Shown here piece by piece: positions 1 through 13,069 of a stretch of DNA of 64,000 bases (the first letter of the stretch is position 1; each line of letters opens with the position of its first letter). The notes beneath the pieces were generated by a model, which did not search any database, had not been told where the DNA came from, and saw only the letters and a program-made list of their open reading frames with translations. The stretch lies in the NCBI GenBank assembly GCA_009192285.1, contig WBVU01000015.1, positions 124,001 to 188,000 of the forward strand. Reading direction: 5' to 3'. Made by a program: the position numbers and the translations under genes. Origin of the DNA: Morchella semilibera. Taxonomy: Eukaryota > Ascomycota > Pezizomycetes > Pezizales > Morchellaceae.

Positions 1-514
1 GATCGAGGACTCGAGAGCTGATGTGATTTTATATACAAGGAGAAGGTTGTATTTACACCCAATCAATATGACGCAGATATTTTTGATTACTTTTCTATTG
101 CCATCCGTACCCGAGGTAACTTTTCTTTGTGGGGGGAGTCGCGTAATCAACAATGATCTCGTCTTCGTAAAAGTGCAGTCGGAGTCACAAGCAATCACAC
201 ACAAAACCCACAAACCAATCATTTCCCTTCCCTCTGTCGGCTCATCACAGCAACTCACTCACCCTGGTAATGATCACGCTTGCATAAAAAAAAATATGTA
301 TGAGGTGAAACAAAAAGCAAAAAAAAGAAATGGATTTAAATCGATTCCATTTGATGCCCGTACTGACTACTGCTACTACTACTGTCCCGGGCATACACAG
401 AAAAACACACACTTGATATACATCTATATCCATCCATCCACCCACCCACCACCACCCACCCGACCAAACCCAAAGAAAAAAAAAAAACACGCACGGGGGA
501 GGAAGAGGGGACAT
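1..514. other. Left-edge non-coding stretch
   Basis: No gene is supported here. The stretch is the downstream flank of the NDUFA9-like gene. It holds short A-runs and CCACC-rich simple sequence near 430-475. Open frames on both strands show no family similarity and are low in complexity. Confidence 0.5.
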
Positions 515-2081
515 CTAGATGAGGTCGTGCTCGACGTGCAGATACTTCCTATCCTCCCTCTTCTCCTTCTCCGTCATTGGCGGCAGATCATAGTATGTCG
601 CAGGACTATCACCCCACCACCTCGTTAGCAGAAACCCCAAAACACACGCAAAGGAAGGAAGAAAGGGTAAAAGAGAAAAAAAAGAGAGACATACCGGAAG
701 TGCCTGGTGTACTGATACGCCACCTCATCCACATTGTCCGGCGCAATCCCCAGGTCCGCAAACGTCTTCGCGCTAGGGTCAATAACCTGGTCGATAAACT
801 CCCTCTCCACCTCATCGGGCGAGACCGTTGGCCACCACAGGTAGTCGAGCGCCCTCGCGATCGTCTTCAGCACTGGCTTCGGTAGGTTGATGTGGCGGCG
901 CTTGTGGATGATGTCGCGGTCGACGATTTTTGCTAGCTCGGCCATGGAGTACTCCTGTGGGCCGTAGAGCTCAAACGTCTGCCCCGCCGTGGTGTCGTCG
1001 TACGCGATTGTTTGCAGGGCCTTGCCCACGTCCGTGACGTGCACGGGGCGGAAGCGCTGTGCCATGTTGTTGGCCGTAAACAGGTTGGTGATGGAGGCGA
1101 GCTTGAGCAGGAGGCGGTCCTCGAAGCCGAACATGGGCGAGGGGCGCACGATCGTCGTCTCTGGGAAGATCAGGCGGGCGTCTTCTTCGGCGCGGCCCTT
1201 TGTGGCATAGAACTTGGAGGGGGAGTTTGGGTTGGCGTTGTAGGATGAGACGTGGATGAAGCGGTCGACATCGTATTTGGCGACGGCTTCGGCGATGCGC
1301 TGCGTGCCTTCGACGTGGACGTCTTCATAGGTGAAATTCCTGTTATACCGTCAGCCGTAGCCTAAACGCAGCCTGTAGCAGTAAGAAGACGTACTTGGTG
1401 GTGTAGTCACGCCCGACGAGATTGAAGACTATGTCAGAGTGCCTTACGCTCTCCTCGATCGAGGGTGTGTTCCTCAGATCAAACTCCTATTTCCCCCCCA
1501 CGCGCAGATATCAGCGCCCGTCTCCAACCCATCTCCCCACACAGCCTTCTAGCTCCCTAAAGAATACTCACCACCATGACAATTCTACCAAGATCCCCAG
1601 TGAGCTTGAGATGGCGCTTGGTCATCTCCTCACGGAACGGGACCACAACGGTGCACCCATTGCAAGCTGTCCCCCGCAACCTACATCAACACACATCCCG
1701 TATACCCTTTTCTTCTCCCGGGGGGAAGTACATACCGAGCTTGTTGACGATGTAACGCCCGAGGAATCCAGTAGCCCCAAAGACAGTTACGGTGTGACCT
1801 ATATGCGTACTACAATTAGCAATCTGCGAGCCCAATCCCTCCGCCGCCATCATATATATCCGGGTACGAACCTCCAATTGAAGACCTATCCACCCCCCAC
1901 GCACACAGCATTAGCACCCACCCAAAGCAGCGACAGCGCAAGCACACACTCACCTCCCACCGCCCGGCTGGCGAATGATCGGCTTTCCGGTTCTCGTGAT
2001 TGCGATATCATGGATGGACCTCTTTGCCGGCTGGAGCACAGCACCCCGAACTGGGGCAGAAAACAGGCACCTCTGCATCAT
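515..2081 (-). CDS. NADH dehydrogenase (complex I) 39/40 kDa subunit, NDUFA9-like
   Basis: Accessory subunit of mitochondrial respiratory complex I, an atypical short-chain dehydrogenase that binds NADPH and stabilises the enzyme in the inner membrane. Exons (minus): 2081-1954, 1885-1872, 1798-1736, 1666-1572, 1486-1395, 1339-695, 605-515; 375 aa, usual for fungal orthologues. The start gives a basic mitochondrial presequence, then ITRTGKPIIR, a family signature. The Rossmann motif VFGATGFLGRYIV follows, then CTVVVPFRE, VEFDLRN and NLVGRDY, and further on HVSSYNANP and RPSPMFGFEDR. The second exon is only 14 nt (codes SSIG) and is required to keep frame between GGGR and GHTVTVFG. The gene is divergent from RPN9 with 419 bp between the starts. 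I am very sure of the family; the microexon rests on phase and splice motifs only. Confidence 0.93.
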
Positions 2082-2500
2082 TGTTTTTTTAAAGAAATGA
2101 GTGGAGAGGGGGGAAGAAAAAGAGAGAGGAATTGAGTTTTTTTCTTTATCGGCGACGGCGGCGGGGAGGGAGAGGCCCTTTTTTTTTTACTTTAAGCTGG
2201 AACGGTAGGCGGGATGTGGTCGCCGGGTGGAGGAGGTGCGGTGGTGCGGCCCCACCACGTGATCCATGTATTCCTGCTTATTCATCCAGGGTCAGGGCTC
2301 CCGGTTGCGTTGCTACGGGTTGGGTTGGGTTGGGTTTGGTGGGATGTGTGAGAGAGGGACATTCATCCATACCTTTAATTGCTATCAATCTCAACACCAC
2401 CCATCAACCCATCATCATCAATCCATCCGTCCCTACTGTCCATCCCTCCTCATCTCCAGCTCACCAAACAACCAACCAGCACAACACACAACTAGCAGCA
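2082..2500. promoter_or_regulatory. Shared divergent promoter region (NDUFA9-like / RPN9)
   Basis: The 419 bp between two divergent starts must hold both promoters. It contains a CACGTG palindrome at 2256-2261 and a run of four GGGTT-type repeats at 2317-2339 that resembles a degenerate telomere-like box. Pyrimidine-rich CCATC/ACC tracts lie just upstream of the RPN9 start. The binding proteins are not known; this is inference from position. Confidence 0.45.
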
Positions 2501-3811
2501 ATGGAGATCGACCCCAAGCCAGTGCCAGAGTTCCTCACGCAGCAGCGGGACGAGGTGGCCCCGCCAAGTCTGCAGCCGCTCTTCCTCGACTTTGAGGATT
2601 TCTGGGAGCGCAAGCTGTGGCACCAGCTGACGGGCGTGCTGCTCCAGTTCTTTGAGCACTCAGAGAGCGCACCCATGCGCATCCCGCTCTATAAGAACTT
2701 TGTGCTGACCTTCTCGGACAAGATCAACCAGCTCAAGCTCGTGACACTGGGGCTGTCGGCCTCGCGCCAGTGCAAAGGTGTGTTCCATCTTTATACCGCC
2801 CCAGCACACACACACACACACGTAGATACGAGCAAAGACTGATGATGGTGATGGTTGGGTGGAGATAGATAACCAGGAGGCCCTCGAGTTCCTCACAGCA
2901 CTGGCGGAGAAGGTTAACAAGGACGACTCGAAGGACGCATATGTGTATGCCACAGTCGAGGTTGCCAGGGTCAAGCTGCTTCTGCGGGATCTTGAGGGAG
3001 CAAGGAAAGCTCTGGATGACGCCGAGAAGCACCTCGAGACCTTTGACTCCGTGGAGTCCGTCGTCCACGCATCCTTCTACCGTGTGAACGCCGACTACTA
3101 CAACGTCTGCCCCTCCTCCCCTTCCAAACCTCCCCTGCACATAAAAATAGCTAACCCCCCCCCCCACAGGCCAAGCTCGAATTCGCCTCCTACTACAAAA
3201 ACGCCCTCCTCTACCTCGCCTGTGTACACGTCCCTGACCTCAGCATCCCCGAGCAGCAAGAACGTGCCTACAACCTCTCCGTCGCGGCCCTCCTCGGCGA
3301 AACCATCTACAACTTCGGCGAGCTCCTCCTCCACCCCATCCTCGACTCCCTCAAAAACACAGAGCACGCCTGGCTCCGTGATCTCCTCTTCGCCTTCAAC
3401 GCCGGCAACCTCGCAGGCTTCCACGGGCTCAGCGGCCACCTCTCCAAGCAGCCCCTCCTCGAGCAACAATCCAAGTTCCTGCGCGAGAAGATCTGCCTGT
3501 CGGCACTCACCGAGGCCGTGTTCCGCCGCCCGCCGCACGACCGCGCAATGAGCTTTGCGACAATCCTCGAGGAGACGAGAGTCTACCCAGAGGAGGTGGA
3601 GCACCTGCTGATGAAGGCGTTGAGTCTGGGACTCGTCAGGGGGAGCATCGATCAGGTGGCGGAGGTGGCGAGGATCTCGTGGGTGCAGCCAAAGGTGCTG
3701 GATAGAGACCAGATCCTGAGCATGAAGCAGAGGCTGCTGGACTGGGACGAGAACGTGAATAAGATGGGCGCCTGGATGGAGACTACGCTGGCACCGCCGG
3801 CGGAGGCGTAG
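2501..3811 (+). CDS. RPN9: 26S proteasome regulatory subunit Rpn9 (PSMD13)
   Basis: Non-ATPase lid subunit of the 19S regulatory particle, needed for full lid assembly. Exons 2501-2777, 2869-3104, 3170-3811; 384 aa, normal for the family. The N-terminal helical repeats contain the family strings ERKLWHQLT and FASYYKNALLYLACV. The C-terminal PCI/winged-helix part has IPEQQERAYNLSVAALLGE, IYNFGELLLHPIL and VEHLLMKALSLGLVRGSID, followed by WVQPKVLD, all matching PSMD13. Intron 2 uses a weak donor (GTCTGC) and begins right after codon DYYN; the following exon starts AKLEFASYY, so the join is well fixed. The acceptor is preceded by a C-run. Confidence 0.95.
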
Positions 3812-4349
3812 AGCTAGGGCGGCGTGTGTGCGTGGTTTTGTGTGTTTGTAGTGCTAGGGAAGGGAAGCTTAGGTAGAATAAAATAGCTTCCTTCTGATGA
3901 TTTGAACTGTAGGCTGTAATTTGCTCTGGGGTGGGTTTTGATTTTGTAGTGGTGATGCCTTGAAGAGGGGGATGATTGCAATTGGTAGCACACATATAAG
4001 CTCTTAGATACTTATTGCAAGGCTTGGAATAAAAGTGGTCCTGGTGATCATTGGTCGTAGTTTTGTTTCTTGTTTGTTTGTTGAAAACATCCTATCGTCC
4101 TGTTCCACACTTTAGAAAGCTACAACCTGATCATTACCACCCCTCATCACAATCCATCACCAGCCACAACAAAAGCTATCACCACCGCACATAACCACAC
4201 CATACCACTCACTAGGCTACTCATAATAAATCACCTGCAGCTTCTACAAGGATCCACATACCAACCCTTTCCATTCCCCCCCCCCCCCTCTTCTCTTTCT
4301 TTCAATCTATGTAATGATAATATACACTTCCCTCCCTCCCTTCCTTCCT
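3812..4349. other. Convergent intergenic region RPN9/AIM24
   Basis: This holds the 3' flanks of two convergent genes. It includes GTTTG/TTGT-rich sequence near 4060-4085 and a C-run with a CTTCC tract at 4277-4350. No gene or RNA is supported. Confidence 0.5.
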
Positions 4350-5966
4350 CTACAACCTCACAAAGGCCCTAAAGTCCGAGTCCTGGAACTCCGTCTTCCC
4401 GTCCCGCCCCACAATGGCCACCTTCAGCCCGCCCGGCTGTCTACCCGTACCAACAGTCACCGGGCGCTCATCCGCCGCGCCGATCATGATCTTCTCCGTG
4501 GGGCCTTCAAGCGCCTTGGTGGCTGTGGGTGAAAGGGGTAGCCCCGGCTCGGTGGAGGCGAGCTCGCTGAAGTCTTCCTTGCGGAAGACCTCGGAGAGGC
4601 GGGCAGTGCGTGACTGGACAAGGATTGTGCTAGGCCCTTGGAAGCGGAGAAATAGCTACACCTGGAGTATTAGCACCACTGCATAGGGGAGGGTTCAATG
4701 AGAAGAAGGAGGGGGAGGGGGAGGGGGGCAATACCCTATCGCCCCAAATTGTCCTTCGCGACCATGTCTTGATGCCAAAGAGTGTTCTGGCGACGGCCTT
4801 GTACACCTCCGACTCCCTTATGGCCCGGATAAACTCCAACTCCGGCAGAAACTTGCGAATGGCACTGAAGCGGGGAACCTGTAGACGGAGCGATGTGCTC
4901 TTGAGGCGGTAAGGCAGCGGCCGCGACGGCCCGTTCATGGAGTATGCGAGCAGCGCGCTAGGGTGGACGGTATACTCCTCACCGGGCTTGAGTGTCACCT
5001 GGTAGATCTGGCCGCGGCCGATCAGAGCGACGAGGCCGCGGCCGGTCAGTCTGGAGTTGCCCCAGTGGGCCAGACTCTAGGATCGTTAGCCGGGATTGCC
5101 CGGGGGTGGGATGAGGGGATGGGAGCGAGATGAGAGGGTTTTACCATTTTGTGGCTGATTGTGGGCTTGGAGGAGATGGAGTGGCCGGTCCAGGCGAGGA
5201 GGGCGTCGTTCTGCGTGAGCATCCAGTCAACTTTGCCGTCGAGCTCTATGATGCCGAAGGTAGTGTTGGGGGTGTTGGTAGATATTAGGCATGTGAGAGG
5301 TGTTGTGGAGGATATCTGTTGTTAGGTGGTTTGTATCAGCATTTTGTTTGTGCCGTAGTATAGTATCGATGTGCACTGAATGATAGATAATATAATATAT
5401 ATTCCCGTATTAATTGGAGCCTCAGCATACTTTCTGGTATAAGAACGGGATTCGCAGAGCTGCCCTCCTGAAGGGCTCGAGAATCGACAGTGTTGAGACC
5501 GCCTATAAGTCCATAATGTCAGATAATGAACTTTCTTTGGTAATCCGATGAACCCTCACGTTCTCGGTCTGCCCATTGATCCCCACCAGGGTTCCCCTCC
5601 TCGAGTAGAGCAATGACGATGCTGGTAGAGCTACCGACAGCATCGAATATGGAGCTCCCAGGACCTCAAACCTCACATCTAAACCCACACCACACCGTGC
5701 AATTAGCTCCCAGAACCCCCACAAAAACCCCAGAGGAGGGACCAATCGCCAGAAAACTCACCAGCCGGAAAGGGTCCCGCCCCGCTCAACTTCGGGATCG
5801 CTTGTGTCTGCTCTGACAGGTCCAACAGGGCATCGATGGACGATGTTGATGGGGTTGCCCTAATATGCACATTCCTCCTCCTCCCAGCTGCTGTCGTACA
5901 TTGGCGGAGGAGCGGTAGTGGAGGGTGGGCGAGAAACAGGCGAGTGGAGTTACGAGCGGCGGCCAT
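4350..5966 (-). CDS. AIM24: Altered inheritance of mitochondria protein 24 (Aim24)
   Basis: Mitochondrial inner-membrane protein required for assembly/stability of the MICOS cristae-organising complex. Exons (minus): 5966-5762, 5678-5560, 5502-5431, 5315-5145, 5076-4735, 4655-4350; 404 aa. The N-terminus is rich in Ala/Arg and free of acids, as expected of a targeting presequence. Family strings seen in order: [97 protein letters not shown] and [11 protein letters not shown], ending in [20 protein letters not shown]. All five introns are in phase and have normal branch sites. A conserved orthologue set, so function by homology is safe. Confidence 0.94.
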
Positions 5967-7039
5967 GGTGCGTGCGGTGGTATTAATTTCTGCGAGTGAT
6001 GGGATGAAGCTCGCTTGTGAGCCTCATTCACACATGCGCGGGATTGTTTCTTTGAGGCAATGATTTTTTCCGGATACATCCTGGGCTATGGTGGGGGTTT
6101 GGGGGTGAGGGGCGTCATGGCAACGGCGGGAACCACGTCAAAATTACAGCCCGCTGGCCAATCATTGACGGGCTAGGCGAGGGAGTAATGATAGTTTGGC
6201 AATATTTCTGTTGAAGACGCGAAAAAGTGGATTTCTCATGTAATTCTAGAGCTTGGGCTATGTAGCTATACAGTGCAATATATTTAACACAGTATATCAC
6301 AGTAAGCTTGGTTAAATCTGCTCCAATCATGAGTCGGCGATGTTCATTACATACCGCAGATATAAGAAGTTGAAGGTTAGGGGGGAGATGCTTGTTTGAT
6401 GATCAGTGATAGATTAGACGCTTCCGATCCCCCTAGAACACCGCTCTCACAAAACATATGTTAATTGGTTAAATATTTGGTGAGGGGAATCAGCTCGGGA
6501 GGTAAAGGGGCCAGTTGCAGTGGCGGTATTCCTTTTGAGTTTAGTTCCACTGAGGGAGTGTTCCAATAGAGGGGAGACGTCTAAGACCTACGTAGATTCT
6601 TAATACGAGCGTAAGACCCCACACGCTGTTTGCGCCGTGGAAGTATAGTTCGACATTTGGTCGCGATCGTGCTCGGGGGACTCGCTAATATGACAAGGTT
6701 TCACCTAGTACATGCCGCGGGATTGTTTACTTAGATTGATTGATAATGAGTGTCCACGGGATATAACTCCATTTAAAGACACATTTACTCGTGTTGTAGG
6801 GTTGACACGAGGGGCCTGCTACCCCGGATGGCAAGATCGAGTATAAGTGATAGAAATGTAACTGACTTTGTAGGGATGACCGCAACCCCCCCCCCTCCTT
6901 TTTTTTTTCTCTTTTTTTTTAAAAAAAAGGGTATTTCTATTCATTTCTTTATAAAGAATACAAAACGAAACAAAGACAAAAAAACGCCATAAATTACATC
7001 ACAAACCATCACTCGTGCTCTCCTCGGGCTTAGATTAAA
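5967..7039. other. Intergenic region AIM24 / secreted proline-rich gene
   Basis: Non-coding. It contains the AIM24 promoter on its left side and a low-complexity block at about 6884-6930 in which a C-run is followed by T-runs and an A-run. No further gene or repeat is supported. Confidence 0.45.
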
Positions 7040-8010
7040 TCACCCATCATACCCTGATGGGTGGTTATTACTTCCCATCGGCTTCTCGACTGGCAGACAA
7101 TACTTAAGAATGTCCTTGAACGACTGCCACGCAAAACCCCACGAAAACTCGAACTCGCCGGGCACATGCGGCGGGCCATTCTCCCACGATGCACGGTCCG
7201 CCTCCTCCTCGGGGGTGGGCTCGGGGGTCACGTACTTATAGTAGTTATACGCGGGACCCCCGAGGCTGTCGATATCAAACTCTGGTATGATTACTATGGT
7301 GAATCGGTTAGTATCTATGTATGGTTGAGAAAGATCTGGTTTGGGGTGGGGTAATAAGGGAGCAATGTACTTGGTCGTGGAGAGTTCGGCGGGGGCGCGA
7401 TGGTTGGGAGGGCTGTAGGGACCGCTGGCGGTGGCGGTGGTGGTGGCGGCGGAGGAGGTGGAGGAGGGGATGGGGGTGGAGGAGGGGGTGAGGGCGGGAG
7501 AGGTACAGTGGGGTCAGCCGAGTGAGCCGCTATGTTGGGTCAGTATTTAGAACTATAAGGGGATAGGGGAAGGAGGCGAACCCTTCCATTCTTCGTGGTT
7601 TAGTGGGGGTCCTAGGACTCCATAGTCGACTTTATGGATGATCTCCCTGGGCTGGATCCGACTAGCTATGTGCTTGGTCAGTGTTGAAAACCGTAAGAGA
7701 TAGGGCATATATAGGGGAGAGGGGATGACAAACCTTTCCAGTCTGCAGCAGATTGTGGGCGCCCGAGTACCCCAAAATCTACCTTGGGAATAAACTCCCT
7801 AGCGTGGAGCCTCTTGTAAGACTCGGAGTTGAGGCCCGGGTTGATGGGGGCAGCATCGTTGATGATGTAGTCGTTCCCTAACGACCTCATTGACGGTGCA
7901 ACATCGTTTCCGAGAGCGATGATATTGCCGCTTGGGCTTTGATGTTGGGTTGATGAGCTAGCTGCTGCGAGAGCGCCAGTAATGAAGAAAGGTAGGTTTT
8001 TCCACAACAT
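7040..8010 (-). CDS. Secreted proline-rich protein with a motif repeated three times, unknown function
   Basis: I do not recognise the family. Exons (minus): 8010-7734, 7665-7582, 7529-7371, 7293-7040; 257 aa. Residues 1-17 form a signal peptide (MLWKNLPFFITGALAAA). Exon 1 ends with FIPKVDFGVLGRP...DWK and exon 2 repeats it as IIHKVDYGVLGPP...EWK. Exon 4 opens with a degenerate third copy, IIPEFDIDSLGGP. The introns after exons 1, 2 and 3 are all phase 1, so exon 2 is a symmetrical module that could have arisen by duplication. Exon 3 codes a nearly pure proline stretch interrupted by two serines (about residues 134-159). The C-terminal part is acidic, then aromatic. One dibasic KR lies before the first motif. 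Possible roles include a cell-wall or secreted small protein; the splice joins are inferred from phase and motif alignment. Confidence 0.72.
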
Positions 8011-9942
8011 TTTGATCTTTTTGTGTTTTGTATTGGATGGAGTGTTCTGAGAGAGAAGGGAGGAAAGGTGTGGGTTTATATAGACGTAGCCCCTCTGTTA
8101 TAAACGTGGCCTCTCTCTTAGTCTTAATTGCGTGACTTCGTATCGATTCCCTCATTTCAAGAACTGTGTCATAATTCCGCTCAGCGGACTTTGTTAGGCT
8201 ATCGTGAGGGGTCGAGTGATATACTGTGTTCGTATTGCACTAGCTAAACGTCCGCATCAGGCTTTGATACAACGAGCTACGCGCATATTGGGGCTAGTGT
8301 GATTGAAGCTTTCATTTAGACAACTACAAGTCAAGACCTCTGGAAGTATTTTAATCACGCCACCACATGTAGCTCCATTACTTAGCCAATAAAACCGTCG
8401 GAACAACTTGATCATAAAGCTAGTTCCATTTTGGAACTCCAGAGGACAGATCTCCTCTCTATAGACCAAGACTGATCATACCGGAAATGTGCATAATAAT
8501 TCTCTGCTGTGATCTAATCTAGTAGAGCAGTAGGAGGGTTGGGTACGAGCCTATCTGATCTAGATCTATTCGAATTTTAAATGACCACCTTTACGCACAC
8601 CAGTGATAAACGTACAGCTTATGGATAGAATCGATGAGCTGGCGGCCTGAAAAGTGCCATATTTTCTTAGTCTCGTACCCATCCCTACGGGCAGCTTGCT
8701 TGCTGCTCACGGTAGGAGGGCTGGGTACGAGCCTAATATTTCCTTTACCTCCTCCTCCTTCTACTACCCGGAGTACTCATGTACCATTGCTATTCCGTCA
8801 TCTCATGAGAACGACTGTAAGTGCAGTTGTTTCTTGGTTAGCATTATACCGTAGATATTCGATTAGTCCCCTAGCGTTGTTGCCCTTTATCACACCAAAA
8901 AAACAGCAGTTTGAGTCCTTTTTAGTATAAGCGACGCTAGCGAGTTTTTCGAGTACATTCTACGGTAAATAGTCAGAAGGCCTAAAATCGTTTCGTATAT
9001 GCAGCTAGAATTACTCCAGGGAGGTATCGAGAGCATAGTAATTCCCCTAGACCCTAGAGCCGTAAGACTTATAGAGATATAGAGATATCCCCGAACCCCA
9101 ACCTAACGATGTCACAGCCAGAGCTTCCCCTCGTGAAAATTTAGACATTAGTTGTGCGAGTGATGCCATGTGATTCATCTGACTCAGAAGAGTGGCGGAT
9201 GTGGGGTCCATTAAGGGTTTTTACGGTGGCTAGTGGATCAAGGTAAGCCCCCAAGAAAGAGCTCTTGATGGCGGTACGCTGCTTTTGTTGATGGGTATAA
9301 ACGGCATAAGAGATGTTTCAATGGAAATTTACCCCTCCAATTGGCCATGTTAGGTGCACGTGGATGGGTAAGTGGTGGGGGACAGGGTTGACGTCCTTCC
9401 ACGGTACGATACGAAATAGATCCGACACCATGGGTCAGAGGAGAAGCTTCATGGAGGTTCGTGACGGAGTAGTATAATCAAGCTCAATTGTAATCAGATT
9501 CCTCGGTCCGCTACCAAGGCTGAAAATAAGCTCCGAATTTGTCAAGGGAGATTTTGTAAATGAATGACTGGACCCCTCCCGGCCCCTTCGGAACTGGAAC
9601 TTCGGAAGGATGGAATTTATCGTGGCGCTCCTGTATGGCCCCGCTGAGTAATTTGTTGGGGATTCCGTATTATTTCTGTGGTGGCACGCGGACACCGGCT
9701 ATCGTATTTGCCAAGAGACCTTACCCGGTCTGCGGAGGTTCTGCCCAAGAGGCCCCATTCGCTAAGTGAGAAACTTGAACTCTGGGCTCTTCACTCACAC
9801 TTCAGTTTTAAACAAAAAGCCCTCTTCTTCCTTCCCAGGAAGATCGTTTCACCGTCCTACCCATACTTGTCCTCCACTACATACTCATCACTTTCATCAA
9901 TTTTTAGGAGATATCTTTTGGATTCAATCTCTCTAGGCAGTC
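8011..9942. other. Long intergenic region upstream of LPD1
   Basis: No gene supported in 1.9 kb. It holds one copy of the dispersed motif CGAGTGATAT at 8213-8222, a foldback element at 8667-8736 and a half copy of its right arm at 8529-8551 (TAGGAGGGTTGGGTACGAGCC). The last 200 bp are pyrimidine-rich and probably carry the LPD1 promoter and 5' UTR. Confidence 0.5.
8667..8736. repeat. Foldback (hairpin) repeat element, copy 1
   Basis: Left arm TTAGTCTCGTACCC and right arm GGGTACGAGCCTAAT are inverted copies of each other (13 of 14 matched around the CTCGTACCC core). The arms enclose GCAGCTTGCTTGCTGCTCAC. The same 43-bp left half occurs, in inverse orientation and with about five differences, at 47589-47631. 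This suggests a small dispersed foldback or MITE family; no coding capacity. Confidence 0.5.
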
Positions 9943-11851
<1,909 letters not shown>

Positions 11852-12996
11852 GCTATTTGATCTTTTTTTTGCGTGAATAGAGGGACGTAGGTGATTCAAA
11901 AGGCTTGGGTGGGTGTTTTTCTTAGATTAGCGAAGCAACCTGTACGAGAGGTTGGGTGATATGGGAGCGTCTCTGTATTTTTTTTTTTTTTATTTTCTTG
12001 TTTTCCTCTTGAAATATCACAAGCTTGTTCATACCATATCCTCTGTGTAGCACGTAAAGTAGGGTTTGAAGTTTTTATTTTTTTTTTCTTCTCAAGTCGA
12101 ATCGTGTTTTGAGGGCGTGCAGGGGGCATGAGGGGTAAGCGTGGGGTGTTCGGGTTCACCTAACAGGCTACAGCAAAAGTTAGCTAGTAGCGAAGCCGCA
12201 GTCTCGCATAAGGTGCATAAGAAGAGGGCTACGGCTCCTCAAGCTTTTGGTTGCAACCATCATCCTGCAGTCCCAGTTTGCGCTTCGGGTCTTGCCGATT
12301 ATTAAACTTGTAATGTTCCGATCCGTCTTCAACAGCTGCCCCTGTAAAGATTGCGACTGCACCCTGCAGTAGGATGCACGGGACCCCGACATCAGTGATG
12401 CAAACAGAGGGGTAACTCCTCACCTCCCTGTCTTTCTCTCTCTCGTCCCTCCTCTCGGTCCGGTCCTTAACTTTGACTCTTCACCGCGATCACAACCACG
12501 TTCTCAGGCATATATCGAGCGTTCTTACGTTAAAGATCCCGGAATCTCAGGTGCTTCAGTGCTATGTCTTCTCTTCACCCTGCAGCATGAGATAGCGAGC
12601 CTATAATAATGCAAATGATATCACCCCCACAGCGGAAGTCCACACCTAGCTCTCGAGGCCCTCCGGTAAGGGTATATCTGGCGGAGAGAAACCATCGCGT
12701 CAAGTGTGTTTGCCCTGTCTCTCCCTTGGATAGCCCGGGTTTGCTCTCCAACCAAGCCATCACCTACGACTTCCGCTCAGCAGACTCATATTTTTCACTA
12801 TTCTTGATTGTTATAACCCCCCATCCTCCTTGGCCACAGGGGGTCCGGACGTATCAGTAGTGAGAGCTTGATAACGCCCCATCAACGTCAATGATGGGAC
12901 CAGTAGGCCCAATTAGCAGCCCCAGCCAGAAACAAACCAAAACTGTCCAAAAAAAATAAAGACTTCCCCACACAACAGGGGTGAACTGATTGAGAC
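11852..12996. other. Intergenic region LPD1 / tRNA-Thr
   Basis: Downstream flank of LPD1 with two T-runs (about 11979-11992 and 12076-12087). No supported gene or repeat between these and the tRNA. Confidence 0.45.
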
Positions 12997-13069
12997 TGCT
13001 CTGACTCGGAGTTGAACCGAGGATCTCAGCATTACTAGTGCTGCGCCTTACCAACTTGGCCACCAGAGC
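12997..13069 (-). tRNA. tRNA-Thr (anticodon AGU)
   Basis: The minus strand folds into a 73-nt cloverleaf without an intron. The acceptor stem is GCTCTGG paired with TCAGAGC (one G-U), followed by discriminator A. The D arm is GCC-AAGTTGGTAA-GGC. The anticodon arm is CAGCA-CTAGTAA-TGCTG, with loop anticodon AGT, and the T arm is CTCGG-TTCAACT-CCGAG. The internal A box (TGGCCAAGTTGG) and B box (GGTTCAACTCC) for RNA polymerase III are intact. The A at position 34 would be read as inosine. Confidence 0.95.

Noticed and set aside
3098-3604. Long open frame antisense to RPN9 (168 codons)
   Set aside because: A shadow of the Ser/Pro/Ala-biased codon use of RPN9 on the other strand, with low-complexity acidic product.
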